The translations under genes were made by a program, and so were the position numbers. A DNA stretch of 64,000 nt. Source: Brevibacterium sp. HMSC07C04. GTDB lineage: Bacteria; Actinomycetota; Actinomycetes; Actinomycetales; Brevibacteriaceae. This document shows, one piece after another, positions 50,150-59,211 of the stretch. The first letter of the stretch is position 1. The number at the start of each line of letters is the position of its first letter. The stretch lies in NCBI RefSeq assembly GCF_001815905.1, contig NZ_KV823280.1, forward strand, positions 3,300 through 67,299. Direction: 5' to 3'. The notes under the pieces are model-generated. The model searched no databases. It saw only the letters and a program-made list of their open reading frames with translations, and was not told where the DNA came from.

Positions 50150-50505
50150 GCGCCCTGCTTCATGTCCAACGTCGGCCACACGAATGCATACCGTGAGAAC
50201 GGCAGGCACCCGACGAACGCGTGCACCCGCTGACTGCGACCGCCGACGGGATCCGACAGACGCATCGTCTTGCCCGACCAGTCGACCTCGACGCTCTGAC
50301 CTGCTTTGCGGCGGACTCGCGTTGAGAGTCCGGTGACGAGGCCATGCTGCTGACACGTCTTGCAGAACCTGTTGCACCCCATCGACGGCGCCCCCATCGC
50401 AGTGCACGCATCGCGGTGCTCACCATGCAGCAGTTTCAGCGCTGCTCCGACACCGGCGAGTTCGCGGTGGACGAAGTCCCAATCAGGCTGGGTGCATAGA
50501 CGCTT
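50150..50505 (-). pseudogene. IS21-family transposase IstA fragment
   Basis: The frame encodes DWDFVHRELAGVGAALKLLH, MGCNRFCKTCQQHGLVTG, KAGQSVEVDWSGKTM and VGCLPFSRYAFVWPTLDMKQ. These are successive conserved blocks of IstA around its first catalytic Asp (DWSG). The N-terminal DNA-binding domain, the C-terminal half and istB are absent. Confidence 0.8.
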
Positions 50506-50700
50506 TCGCGTTCCCCGCGCCCCGGCGACCAATCGCGTATACTTGCGTGCTATTCGACTTTCTCCTTCTGCCGTGTGATCGGCCACACGGCAGAAGGAGC
50601 CGAGATGTTGTGGGCATGACGCTGCAGTCGCCAACCGGGATGAAGGAACGGGCACCCGAACTGCACGATGGGTGGTGTCTGAGCAACCATCCAGCAGAAC

Positions 50701-51114
50701 GAGCCCCGTTCCGATGACCCACGCTATTACCCCGCTGGCCCCGGAAAGAAGACACAGCTTCGTAACCCGCGTCCTCGACGACAGCCGGCTCCGTCCCGAA
50801 CACAAACGGTCAGCTCGGCGCATCCATCTCGAACTGACACAGTTGGGCCACCACCGCGGCCTGCGCACCGGCATCACGCGCCTCATTCGCGTCGTGCCGG
50901 AGAAAGGGACCAAGTTATCGAGCGATACCAGCGACTGCTTTCCGAGGAATGCCTCTTTGCCCGCGTCAATGAGTCCAAGCAGGATCACCGGAAGGCAATA
51001 GAGGTGCGGGGCCATCACTACAACTGTCATCGGCCTCATACCCCCTGTGCATATCAGCCACCGGCCACCCGCGTCCACGAACGTGTCGACCACGTCGTGA
51101 CCCCATACACCTAA
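50701..51114 (+). pseudogene. IS481/IS3-like transposase debris
   Basis: Near 51001 the plus strand reads GHHYNCHRPHTPCAYQPPAT and then RVHERVDHVVTPYT before a TAA at 51112-51114. This resembles the HYNxxRPHxxxGxxPP end of IS481 or IS3 integrases. Upstream, at 50711-50900, a different frame reads PEHKRSARRIHLELTQLGHH, possibly a helix-turn-helix part. The middle is missing. Confidence 0.5.
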
Positions 51115-51449
51115 AGCGGCGGAAGATCGACACGACAGCCGATCGACGACCATGCGCCGTCTCAGTGCCGTAGGACTCGCAGCTCTGCGCGGACGAGTCT
51201 GGTGAGCGACAACGCTGCCTCCAGAGGATTCGGGTCTTGCGCAGTGCCCTGGACCTGTCAGGTCAGCAGCTCAGCGTTGAGCACGGTCTCATGTGAGCCC
51301 CAGGGGCTCCCAGTGACTGGCGACTCCTGGAAGAACTCGTCGATGCGCATGAGCTCATCATCCCTTGGGCGGCCCCCACGTGCAGCCGGCGGCCCGTTGA
51401 ATATTGCGCACTTCAGTGCATACATGCCCCTAGAGACAGGCATGAAGAA

Positions 51450-51483
51450 GGCCCCTGATCGACGTTTCCGCTGACCAGGGGCC
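51450..51483 (-). terminator. Hairpin downstream of tRNA-Arg(CCG), carried by the island
   Basis: Arms GGCCCCTG / CAGGGGCC enclose 18 bases and are followed on the minus strand by TTCTTC. It lies eight bases beyond the tRNA 3' end and would replace the terminator now at 45661-45704. Confidence 0.55.
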
Positions 51484-51490
51484 CGTTCTC

Positions 51491-51526
51491 GTGCCCGCGA
51501 CAGGATTCGAACCTACGACCTTCTGC
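51491..51526 (-). repeat. tRNA-Arg(CCG) 3' end (putative attR, intact side)
   Basis: This is the intact partner of the diverged copy at 45714-45749 (32 of 36 bases), lying within the functional tRNA gene. Confidence 0.75.
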
Positions 51527-51564
51527 TCCGGAGGCAGACGCTCTATCCACTGAGCTACGCGGGC
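51492..51564 (-). tRNA. tRNA-Arg(CCG)
   Basis: The acceptor stem is GCCCGCG/CGCGGGC, the anticodon stem is TCTGC/GCAGA with loop CTCCGGA (anticodon CCG), and the T arm is GTAGGTTCGAATCCTGT. CCA is not encoded. It is the integration site of the arsenic island. Confidence 0.95.
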
Positions 51565-51598
51565 AAAAGCTCTCCAACTGTATCACGCATCAGAGAGC
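51565..51598 (-). terminator. Possible terminator after the VanY-type gene
   Basis: A short stem (GCTCTC / GAGAGC) is followed by TTTT on the minus strand, between the carboxypeptidase stop and tRNA-Arg. The stem is only six bp. Confidence 0.4.
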
Positions 51599-51606
51599 CG
51601 TGTCGG

Positions 51607-52719
51607 TCATTGGCCCTTGATCATTTTGCGAGCTGGTACGTATTCCCAGTGCCAGGGCTCGTACTTGCTCGACTTTGCCCAGTCCGGGTTTTCCCAGCCA
51701 TATTCCCCGGCATTTGCGACAAGCCACTCGTACTGCTGTCCACTGGCGGTTTCCGTCCCGCCGCCGAAGTCGATGGCAATGCCCCAGCCGTGCATTGAGG
51801 TTCCAGGCTTTGCGGCAAGTCCCGGCTTGGAGGCCGCTACTGCCTGTTGGGAACCGATGGGCCGGTAGCTGTCGGTGACCTCAAGCTCTTTGCCGGTGTC
51901 CGCTTTGTACGCAGCGTTCATCTGAGCGAAGGCAACCGCAGCGTCAGCACGAAGCTGGTGTCCACCAACACCGATCTTGCACATCCATTCGTCCGGAAGC
52001 TGTCCGTTCTGGGCATCGCCCGAGGGAGCATCGCCGGAACAGCCGGGAAGAGCGGTGCGTTCAATGGTGCGCGAAGCAGCGTGGGCTTTGTCGCCCTCAG
52101 ACTGCAGAACACCGCCCGAGAGGCTGCTCGTCTGGCCGAGAGTCGAATCGCCGCTCTGTGCGCCTGCACCGTCCACTGCTTCCAGCAGCAGGCCATCAGG
52201 TGAATCCCCGACTTCTTCGGCCTTGGCATAGGCCGAAGAGCCCAGACTTGAGCTCATAACGGCGAAACCGCCTCCGATCACGCCGATCGCGGCGACTGCA
52301 GCGACTGAGGAACCGGCAAGCTGGCGGCGCATGCGGTATGCGCGCAGGCGAGAACCGTCAGAGCCACGGCCGATCGCCGCCGGGACCGGCCCGTTATTGA
52401 CCGGAGCCAAGGGGACAACAGAGGCGCGCCTACCCGCAGCCGACGACACGGCGTCCGCACGGCGCATAAAGCTGAACTTGCTCTTTTTCGCAGAGCGCTT
52501 TTCAGCCATGAGAGCATCGCGTCGGCTCATAGGCTGGCGATTGGGCACCGCCTCGACAGCACTTCCGCGCATGCCGCGCTTTTCAGCCAGGAGCGCTTCA
52601 CGGCGGCTGATAGGCTGCGCATTCGGCATCGTGGCGGAGGCTTCCCCGCGGGCGGCGCGCTTTTCAGCCAGGAGCGCTTCACGGCGGCTCATAGGCTGGC
52701 CATTCGTTCCTGCGTCCAC
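51607..52719 (-). CDS. Membrane-anchored D-alanyl-D-alanine carboxypeptidase, VanY/M15B family
   Basis: The 370-residue protein has a cytoplasmic N-terminus of about 130 residues, one membrane segment (residues 134-157, AGSSVAAVAAIGVIGGGFAV) and a Ser/Gly linker. The extracellular M15B peptidase domain spans about residues 240-370. Zinc and active-site residues are visible in SMHGWGIAIDFGG and EPWHWEY, and substrate contacts in TDSYRPIGSQ. It would trim the terminal D-Ala of peptidoglycan stems. The N-terminus holds three copies of QPxSRRxALxAEKR spaced exactly 27 residues apart. The start is GTG after GAGGGAGGACT. Confidence 0.88.
   Translation of the reverse strand: MDAGTNGQPMSRREALLAEKRAARGEASATMPNAQPISRREALLAEKRGMRGSAVEAVPNRQPMSRRDALMAEKRSAKKSKFSFMRRADAVSSAAGRRASVVPLAPVNNGPVPAAIGRGSDGSRLRAYRMRRQLAGSSVAAVAAIGVIGGGFAVMSSSLGSSAYAKAEEVGDSPDGLLLEAVDGAGAQSGDSTLGQTSSLSGGVLQSEGDKAHAASRTIERTALPGCSGDAPSGDAQNGQLPDEWMCKIGVGGHQLRADAAVAFAQMNAAYKADTGKELEVTDSYRPIGSQQAVAASKPGLAAKPGTSMHGWGIAIDFGGGTETASGQQYEWLVANAGEYGWENPDWAKSSKYEPWHWEYVPARKMIKGQ
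52495..52698 (-). repeat. Three-copy 81-bp coding repeat in the VanY-type gene
   Basis: Three in-frame units, 81 bp apart, encode QPMSRREALLAEKR, QPISRREALLAEKR and QPMSRRDALMAEKR. The first two share long identical DNA runs, which suggests recent duplication; the third has drifted. Confidence 0.85.
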
Positions 52720-52873
52720 AGTCCTCCCTCGGGTAACAACCTCACGGATGCGCCGTCATCGACAGCGTCCGATGTCACAACAGTGTAACGACCAATAGCC
52801 ATCTTCACAATTCTGTTATCGCCTTGGCATGTTAATCACAGACAGATCGCCTATGGAGTGCTCATTCAGCCCG

Positions 52874-53923
52874 TCAGCTGGCCGATCCGCGCTGCATCAC
52901 GTCGCGGACCTCACCGACAAGCTCTTCGAGAACGTCCTCCAGAAACAGAACGCCGACCGGCTTTCCTGCCGCGCTGATCACGCAGCCGACGTGATTTCCC
53001 GCCTCCTGCATCTTCTGCAGAGCATCTTCGATTTCAGCGTCCGCCGAAATCGTCACCAGCGAGCGGAAGCGCTTCGAGTGCACGGGGCTTTCATAGTCGA
53101 CCTCGTCTTCGACGTACAGGACGTCCTTGACGTGGATATAGCCGTCGGGCGCACCGTCGGCATCGAGCACAATGAACCGCGAAAAGCCCTTCTGCCCAAC
53201 AAGAGCTGAAATGCGCTCAGGCGTCACGTCCGGCGCAACAGTGACAACCTTCTGGATGGGAACCATGACATCGGAAGCTTTTTTGTCGGAGAACTCCAAG
53301 GCCCCTTTGAGCAGTCCGCCGTCGTCGGCCAAGAGACCTTCGCGCTTGGACTCAGCGACAATCGCCTGCACTTCTTCGACCGTGTAGGCGGCGTTGACGT
53401 CATCGCGCGGAGTGATCCCGCACAGCTTGAGCAGGCCATTGGCAAAGGCATTGAGCGGATGAATGACGAAGCCGAAGATCTTCGCCAAGAAGACCAGCGG
53501 CGGAGCCAGAATCAGCACAGAGTGCTTCGCTTCTGCCAGCGCAATGTTCTTCGGAATCATCTCGCCGACGACCACGTGCAGAAAGGTCACAGCCGAAAGC
53601 GCAATCGCAAAGCCGAGGGCACCGGCAGCCGCGGGAGGTATCTGCATCCACTCGAGCGGGCCGGCCAAAAGGTGGTGGATTGCAGGCTCGGCAATGCCGC
53701 CGAGCATAAGCGAACAGACCGTGACGCCCAACTGGCAGATGGCCAGCATGAGCGACACGTGCTCCATTGCATACAGCGCGGTTTTAGCCGAACGGCGCCC
53801 GGCGTCAGCCAAAGGCTCGATCTGCGATCGGCGCGCCGAAACAACACTGAACTCGGCTGCAACGAAAAACGCGTTGCCCACAATGAGCACGACAAGCCAC
53901 AGAAGTCCCAGCCAGTCGTTCAC
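52874..53923 (-). CDS. CNNM/CBS-domain transporter (CorC/HlyC family), second of a pair
   Basis: The 349-residue protein has three to four membrane segments of a CNNM (DUF21) domain in the first 190 residues, with the VVGEMIPKNIALAEA motif. Two CBS motifs follow (near residues 215-330), the second ending in VGVLFLEDVLEELVGEV. Such proteins are linked to Mg2+ or Co2+ export and are often called hemolysin-like. The transporter-associated C-terminal domain is missing, so it may act with its partner. It overlaps the upstream gene by four bases. Confidence 0.85.
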   Translation of the reverse strand: MNDWLGLLWLVVLIVGNAFFVAAEFSVVSARRSQIEPLADAGRRSAKTALYAMEHVSLMLAICQLGVTVCSLMLGGIAEPAIHHLLAGPLEWMQIPPAAAGALGFAIALSAVTFLHVVVGEMIPKNIALAEAKHSVLILAPPLVFLAKIFGFVIHPLNAFANGLLKLCGITPRDDVNAAYTVEEVQAIVAESKREGLLADDGGLLKGALEFSDKKASDVMVPIQKVVTVAPDVTPERISALVGQKGFSRFIVLDADGAPDGYIHVKDVLYVEDEVDYESPVHSKRFRSLVTISADAEIEDALQKMQEAGNHVGCVISAAGKPVGVLFLEDVLEELVGEVRDVMQRGSAS

Positions 53924-55227
53924 AGCGCCGCCTTCGAATAGTCGGGAATCATACGCAGACGCTCAATCCGGTGCCCCACCATCCGCTCGACCACAAGATC
54001 AGCACCGTCAATGCTGATGCGCGCACCCACCTTGGGGATCTCGCCCAAGCGGTAGAGAACGAGTCCCGCCATGGTCTCGTAGTCAGAATTCGAAGGAATC
54101 TCCATACCGGTGGCCTCCACCACCTCGTCCGGACGCATCATGCCCGGCACGATCCACGAGCCATCGCGAGCAGGTCGGACCATAACGCGCAGTCGGTCAT
54201 GCTCATCGGCGACTTCGCCGACAAGCTCTTCAACAACATCCTCCAGCGTCACCAAACCCGCGGTCCCTCCATACTCATCGATGACGACCGCGACCTGGTT
54301 CCCCTCCTGGCGCAGAAGAAGAAGGAGCGGTTCCAGTTCGAGGGTGTCCGGCACCTCGCGCCGATCGGACATAAGACCCCCGGCGTAGGCGTCCTCACGT
54401 TTGCTGAACGGAACGGCAATCGCGTGCTTGACATGCACAATGCCCACGATGTCATCGCGCGAGTCACCCGCCACCGGAAAGCGCGAAAAGCCAGTCGAAC
54501 GTGCGTGCGCGATGATGTCCGCGGCAGTCGAGTCCTTGTTGACCGACACCATGCGCGTGCGCGGAGTCATAATGTCCTCCGCCGTGAGTTCAGAAAAGCT
54601 CAGAGTGCGGGTAACCAGGTCGGCCGTCTGTTCGTCAATCGCACCTTCATCGGCAGAATGGCGCACAAGTGCGGTGAGCTCATCTGCCGACCGCCCCGCC
54701 GTCGACTCTTCCTGCGGTTCAATTCCCATTGAACGCAGCGCCCTATTGGCCGAACCGTTGAGGAGCGCGATCACCGGCTTGAAGACCACAGAGAAGAAGT
54801 ACTGAAACGGCACGGCGATCTTAGCCGCGGTCATGGGAGCGGAGATCGCCATGTTCTTCGGCATGAGCTCGCCGACCACCATCGACAGCACGGTCGAAAT
54901 GATGAGCGCAATGACAATTGACAGGGTCTGCGTGGCGGGAGCAGGAAGCTCAAATGCATCAAACAGCCGCCTGAGCAGCACACCGACCGAAGGCTCCATC
55001 AGAAAACCCGTGAGAAGCGTGGTGAGCGTAATGCCCAGCTGCGCTGCAGACAGCTGCGTCGACAGGTGCTTCAGCCCCAAATCCAGGTACTTAGCTCCGC
55101 GCTTCCCTTCGGCAAGTGCCTTGTCGACATCGTGCCGATCGAGTGTCAGAAGAGAGAATTCGCCGGCCACGAAATAACCCGTGCCGACAATCATGAGGAG
55201 GGCCAAGCCCAGATACAGCCACTCCAC
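53920..55227 (-). CDS. CNNM/CBS-domain transporter (CorC/HlyC family), first of a pair
   Basis: The 435-residue protein starts with a CNNM domain (WLYLGLALLMIVGTGYFVAG, then MVVGELMPKNMAIS). It continues with a CBS pair (about residues 220-340) and ends with a CorC-type C-terminal domain (YETMAGLVLYRLGEIPKVG). It therefore has all parts its partner lacks. The GTG at 55227 is preferred; the longer frame to 55392 adds 55 residues with no family match. Two unequal paralogues in tandem are common in actinobacteria. Confidence 0.85.
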   Translation of the reverse strand: MEWLYLGLALLMIVGTGYFVAGEFSLLTLDRHDVDKALAEGKRGAKYLDLGLKHLSTQLSAAQLGITLTTLLTGFLMEPSVGVLLRRLFDAFELPAPATQTLSIVIALIISTVLSMVVGELMPKNMAISAPMTAAKIAVPFQYFFSVVFKPVIALLNGSANRALRSMGIEPQEESTAGRSADELTALVRHSADEGAIDEQTADLVTRTLSFSELTAEDIMTPRTRMVSVNKDSTAADIIAHARSTGFSRFPVAGDSRDDIVGIVHVKHAIAVPFSKREDAYAGGLMSDRREVPDTLELEPLLLLLRQEGNQVAVVIDEYGGTAGLVTLEDVVEELVGEVADEHDRLRVMVRPARDGSWIVPGMMRPDEVVEATGMEIPSNSDYETMAGLVLYRLGEIPKVGARISIDGADLVVERMVGHRIERLRMIPDYSKAAL

Positions 55228-55494
55228 TACGAAACCACCTCGAACATCGCCGAGGCGAACAAGAACCCGACGGTCAACGCCGGGCCGAAACTGGCATATT
55301 TCATGACGCCATCCTAGCGAACAGTCAGCGGGAATCGAGCCGCCAACCGCACCGCGAATCGGCCGCGCTTCGACCAGGGTGACGGACGACACAGGAGAAA
55401 TTTAAACCATGCGGGATACTGCCGAATCAATTGGCTAGACTGGTTCGCGACGTCGTTGTACCCACCAAAGCTTAGGAAGAAGGCGATCAGCGCC

Positions 55495-58400
55495 GTGTCT
55501 GAATCGAACCCGACCATCACGGCCGATGACTTCGGCTCGAACGAATGGCTGGTTGAGGAACTCTACGAGCAGTACCGAAAAGACAAGAACTCAGTTGACA
55601 AGGCCTGGTGGCCCGTCTTTGAGAAGTACGAAGCTCAGAGCAGCGATTCGGCCCCTGCCGCACAGAAGGCGGCCCCGCAGAAGAAGGCCCCTGCCACATC
55701 TTCGCAGAGCACACAGAAGAAGAGCTCGACGTCGTCCAAGGGCGTAGCCCCTTCGTCGACGGAAGCGGAAACCCCTAAGGCCGAATCCAAGACCGCCGCC
55801 TCCAAGAAGACCGCAGCCGGCAGTGCGCAGAAGACCACCTCAGCGCCTCAGGATGCTGAAGACAAGGTCACCAAACTGCGCGGACCTGCCAAGGCCGTAG
55901 CCGTCAACATGGACGACTCCATCAACGTTCCCACCGCTACGTCCTACCGTCAGCTTCCGGCTAAGGCGATGATCGACAACCGGATCGTCATCAACTCGCA
56001 CCTCAAGCGCACTCGCGGCGGCAAGGTCTCCTTCACCCACATCATCGGCTTTGCCGTGATCCGGGCACTCAAGGCGATGCCCACCCAGAACGTCTACTAC
56101 GACGAACAGGACGGCAAACCTGCAATGGTACAGCCGGCCCACGTCAACTTCGGGCTGGCAATCGACGTGCCCCGCCCCGACGGCACGCGCATGCTGTTGG
56201 TGCCCAACGTCAAGGCAGCCGACACTCTGACCTTCCGCGAATTCATGGCGGCCTACGACGACCTCGTCGAACGCGGCCGGGGCGGCAAGCTCGGAGCCGA
56301 AGACTTCGCGGGCACCACCGTGTCGCTGACCAACCCCGGCGGCATCGGCACCATGATGTCCGTCCCCCGCCTCATGCGCGGTCAGGGCGCAATCGTCGGC
56401 GTCGGCGCCATGAACTACCCCGCAGAATTCCAGGGCGCAAGCCAGGAGACCATCAACCGTCTAGCCGTTTCCAAGGTCGTGACCCTGTCGTCGACCTACG
56501 ACCACCGCGTCATCCAGGGTGCAGGCTCGGGCGAATTCCTCAAACTCGTCCACGAATACCTGCTGGGCGCCGACGGCTTCTACGACGAAATCTTCGAGTC
56601 CCTCCAGCTTCCCTACGAACCAGTGCGCTGGCTGCCCGACCTCGATGCATCCGATACCGACGATGTCAACAAGACCGCCCGCGTCATCGAGCTGATCGAC
56701 TCGTACCGCACCCGCGGCCACCTCATGGCGAACATCGACCCGCTGGTGTACCGCCAGCGCACGCACCCCGACCTCGACATCAACAACCACGACCTCACCC
56801 TGTGGGATCTCGAGCGCTCCTTTGCAACCGGCGGCTTCGGTGACAAACCGGTCATGCCTCTGCGCGACATCCTCGGGCTGCTGCGCGACGCCTACTGCCG
56901 CACAACCGGCTACGAGTACATGCACATCGCCGACCCGGAGCAGCGCCGCTGGTTCCAGTCGAAGATCGAAGTTCCGCACGAAGAGCTCACCCGCGAAGAA
57001 CAGGGCCACATCCTCGGCCGGCTCAACGCAGCAGAAGCCTTCGAAACCTTCCTGCAGACCAAATACATCGGCCAGAAGCGCTTCTCGCTCGAAGGCGGCG
57101 AATCGACCATCGTCCTGCTGGACGAAATCGCCAATGAAGCCGCAGACGCAGGCCTGGAAGAAGTGGCTATCGGCATGGCCCACCGCGGCCGCCTCAACGT
57201 TCTGACGAACATCGCCGGAAAGTCCTACGCACAGATCTTCCGCGAGTTCGACGGTGTGCAGTCGCCCGAATCCTTCCAGGGCTCCGGCGACGTCAAGTAC
57301 CACCTGGGCATGGACGGCTCCTTCACCTCGCCGGCAGGCAACACCACCAAGGTGTCGGTCGCGGCAAACCCCAGCCACCTCGAAACCGTCAACCCCGTTC
57401 TCGGCGGAATTGTGCGCGCCAAGCAGGACGAACTCGACCACGGCGAAGAGGGCTTCGGCGTTCTTCCGATTCTGGTCCACGGCGATGCAGCCGTCGCCGG
57501 TCAGGGCGTGGCCTTCGAAACCGTTCAGCAGTCCGAACTGCGCGGCTACCGCACCGGCGGTACGATCCACGTGGTCATCAACAACCAGGTCGGCTTCACC
57601 ACATCACCGGCATCGGCCCGCTCGTCGTTCTACTCCACCGACGTCGCCAAGTCGATCTCGGCTCCGGTCATCCACGTCAACGGCGATGACCCCGAAGCCG
57701 TCTTCCGTGCGGCCCGCCTGGCATTCGAATTCCGCCAGACGTTCCACCGCGACATCTTCATCGACCTCGTGTGCTACCGCCGCCGCGGGCACAACGAAGG
57801 CGACGACCCGTCGATGACCCAGCCGGTCATGTACTCGCTCATCGACAAGAAGGCCTCGGTGCGCAAGCTCTACACCGAATCCCTTGTCGGAAGGAAGTTC
57901 ATCAGCGACGAACAGGTCTCCGAAGTCGTCAAGGACTACCAGAACAAACTCGAAGCCGCCTTCGAAGAGACGAAGGAAGCCGAGAAGTCCGCAGGTGCCG
58001 ACGCCGGATTCCCGCAGAAGATCGACATCGCGCCAACCGACTTCGGCACGGAGATCGAAACCGCTGTGTCCAGCGACGTCATCGAAAAGATCGGCGACGC
58101 CCACGTCGACGTCCCCGAAGACTTCGAAGTTCACAAGAAGCTGCGCAGCCTTCTGAAGAAGCGTCAGGAAATGTCGCGTTCCGGCGGCATCGACTGGGGC
58201 TTCGCTGAGCTGCTGGCCTTCGGTTCGGTGCTCATGGAGGGCATCCCGGTCCGCATTGCCGGTCAGGACTCCCGCCGCGGGACCTTCACCCAGCGCCACG
58301 CTGTGCTGATCGACCACGACAACGGCAACGAATGGACTCCGCTTGCCAACCTCACCGATGATCAGGCTCGCTTCTGGGTCTACAACTCGCTGCTGAGCGA

Positions 58401-59211
58401 ATATGCCGCCATGGGCTTCGAGTACGGCTACGCCGTTGAGAACAAGAAGGCCCTTGTGCTGTGGGAAGCTCAGTTCGGCGACTTCGCTCAGGGCGCGCAG
58501 TCGATCATCGACGAATACATCGCGTCTTCTGAACAGAAGTGGGAACAGCTCTCCGGTCTCGTTCTTCTTCTGCCCCACGGCTACGAAGGCCAGGGCCCGG
58601 ACCACTCCTCGGCCCGCATTGAGCGCTTCCTCCAGCTGTGTGCAGAGAACAACATGACGGTTGCAAACCCGTCGAACGGCGCATCGCACTTCCACCTGCT
58701 GCGCCGCCACGCACACACCGAGAACAAGCGCCCCCTGGTGGTCTTCACGCCGAAGTCCATGCTGCGCCTCAAGGCTGCCGCAACAGATGTCGAGCAGTTC
58801 ACCTCGGGCCGTTTCGAACCGGTCATTGCCGACACGACCGTCGATGCTTCGAAGGTCAACCGGGTGGTTCTTGTCTCCGGCAAGTTCTACTGGGACCTCG
58901 TGGCTGAGCGCTCCAAGCGCAACGACGAAACCACGGCTATTGTCCGCATGGAGCAGCTGTACCCGCTCGACACCGACGCGGTCAAGGAAGCACTCAGCGC
59001 CTACCCGGCCGATGCAGAAATCGTCTGGGCGCAGGAAGAGCCCGAAAACCAGGGCGCTTACCCGTTCATGGCCCTGCACTTGGACCCCGCGCTCGACGGT
59101 CGCACGCTGCGCCCCGTCGGCCGCGCATCGTCTGCAGCACCGGCTACCGGCCTGAAGAAGGTTCACGACTTCGAACAGGCCGAAGTCATCAAGCGGGTCT
59201 TCGATAAGTGA
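55495..59211 (+). CDS. kgd: Multifunctional 2-oxoglutarate metabolism enzyme Kgd
   Basis: The 1238-residue fused enzyme carries E1 2-oxoglutarate dehydrogenase/decarboxylase and an E2-like succinyltransferase domain. The N-terminal DDFGSNEWLVEELYEQY leads into an Ala/Lys/Ser/Pro-rich linker (about residues 45-125). The E2-like domain follows and ends in STYDHRVIQGAGSGEFL, where the active His is present and no lipoyl domain exists. The thiamine-dependent E1 spans about residues 380-1238, with VHGDAAVAGQGVAFET and GHNEGDDPSMTQP. The start is GTG at 55495, with AGGAAGAAGG upstream. It works in the TCA cycle with lipoyl E2 and E3 coded elsewhere. Confidence 0.96.
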   Translation: MSESNPTITADDFGSNEWLVEELYEQYRKDKNSVDKAWWPVFEKYEAQSSDSAPAAQKAAPQKKAPATSSQSTQKKSSTSSKGVAPSSTEAETPKAESKTAASKKTAAGSAQKTTSAPQDAEDKVTKLRGPAKAVAVNMDDSINVPTATSYRQLPAKAMIDNRIVINSHLKRTRGGKVSFTHIIGFAVIRALKAMPTQNVYYDEQDGKPAMVQPAHVNFGLAIDVPRPDGTRMLLVPNVKAADTLTFREFMAAYDDLVERGRGGKLGAEDFAGTTVSLTNPGGIGTMMSVPRLMRGQGAIVGVGAMNYPAEFQGASQETINRLAVSKVVTLSSTYDHRVIQGAGSGEFLKLVHEYLLGADGFYDEIFESLQLPYEPVRWLPDLDASDTDDVNKTARVIELIDSYRTRGHLMANIDPLVYRQRTHPDLDINNHDLTLWDLERSFATGGFGDKPVMPLRDILGLLRDAYCRTTGYEYMHIADPEQRRWFQSKIEVPHEELTREEQGHILGRLNAAEAFETFLQTKYIGQKRFSLEGGESTIVLLDEIANEAADAGLEEVAIGMAHRGRLNVLTNIAGKSYAQIFREFDGVQSPESFQGSGDVKYHLGMDGSFTSPAGNTTKVSVAANPSHLETVNPVLGGIVRAKQDELDHGEEGFGVLPILVHGDAAVAGQGVAFETVQQSELRGYRTGGTIHVVINNQVGFTTSPASARSSFYSTDVAKSISAPVIHVNGDDPEAVFRAARLAFEFRQTFHRDIFIDLVCYRRRGHNEGDDPSMTQPVMYSLIDKKASVRKLYTESLVGRKFISDEQVSEVVKDYQNKLEAAFEETKEAEKSAGADAGFPQKIDIAPTDFGTEIETAVSSDVIEKIGDAHVDVPEDFEVHKKLRSLLKKRQEMSRSGGIDWGFAELLAFGSVLMEGIPVRIAGQDSRRGTFTQRHAVLIDHDNGNEWTPLANLTDDQARFWVYNSLLSEYAAMGFEYGYAVENKKALVLWEAQFGDFAQGAQSIIDEYIASSEQKWEQLSGLVLLLPHGYEGQGPDHSSARIERFLQLCAENNMTVANPSNGASHFHLLRRHAHTENKRPLVVFTPKSMLRLKAAATDVEQFTSGRFEPVIADTTVDASKVNRVVLVSGKFYWDLVAERSKRNDETTAIVRMEQLYPLDTDAVKEALSAYPADAEIVWAQEEPENQGAYPFMALHLDPALDGRTLRPVGRASSAAPATGLKKVHDFEQAEVIKRVFDK

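Larger units (their letters stand above)
49876..51449. other. Right part of the island: decayed mobile-element debris
   Basis: No intact gene was found. Recognisable pieces are a membrane-protein remnant, an IS21 istA fragment and an IS481-like transposase end, all broken. From 51115 to 51449 I see no recognisable coding or RNA feature. Confidence 0.65.
45714..51491. mobile_element. Arsenic-resistance genomic island at tRNA-Arg(CCG)
   Basis: The 5.8-kb segment is bounded by direct repeats of the tRNA-Arg 3' end (32 of 36 bases match) and carries a complete arsenic cassette plus degraded transposase genes. The intact tRNA lies at the right edge with its 3' end facing the island, as in tRNA-targeted integration. 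No integrase or excisionase remains, so the island is probably fixed. Confidence 0.75.

Noticed and set aside
51258-51443. 61-codon minus-strand frame near tRNA-Arg(CCG)
   Set aside because: No recognisable domain or ribosome-binding site, and it lies within decayed island sequence.
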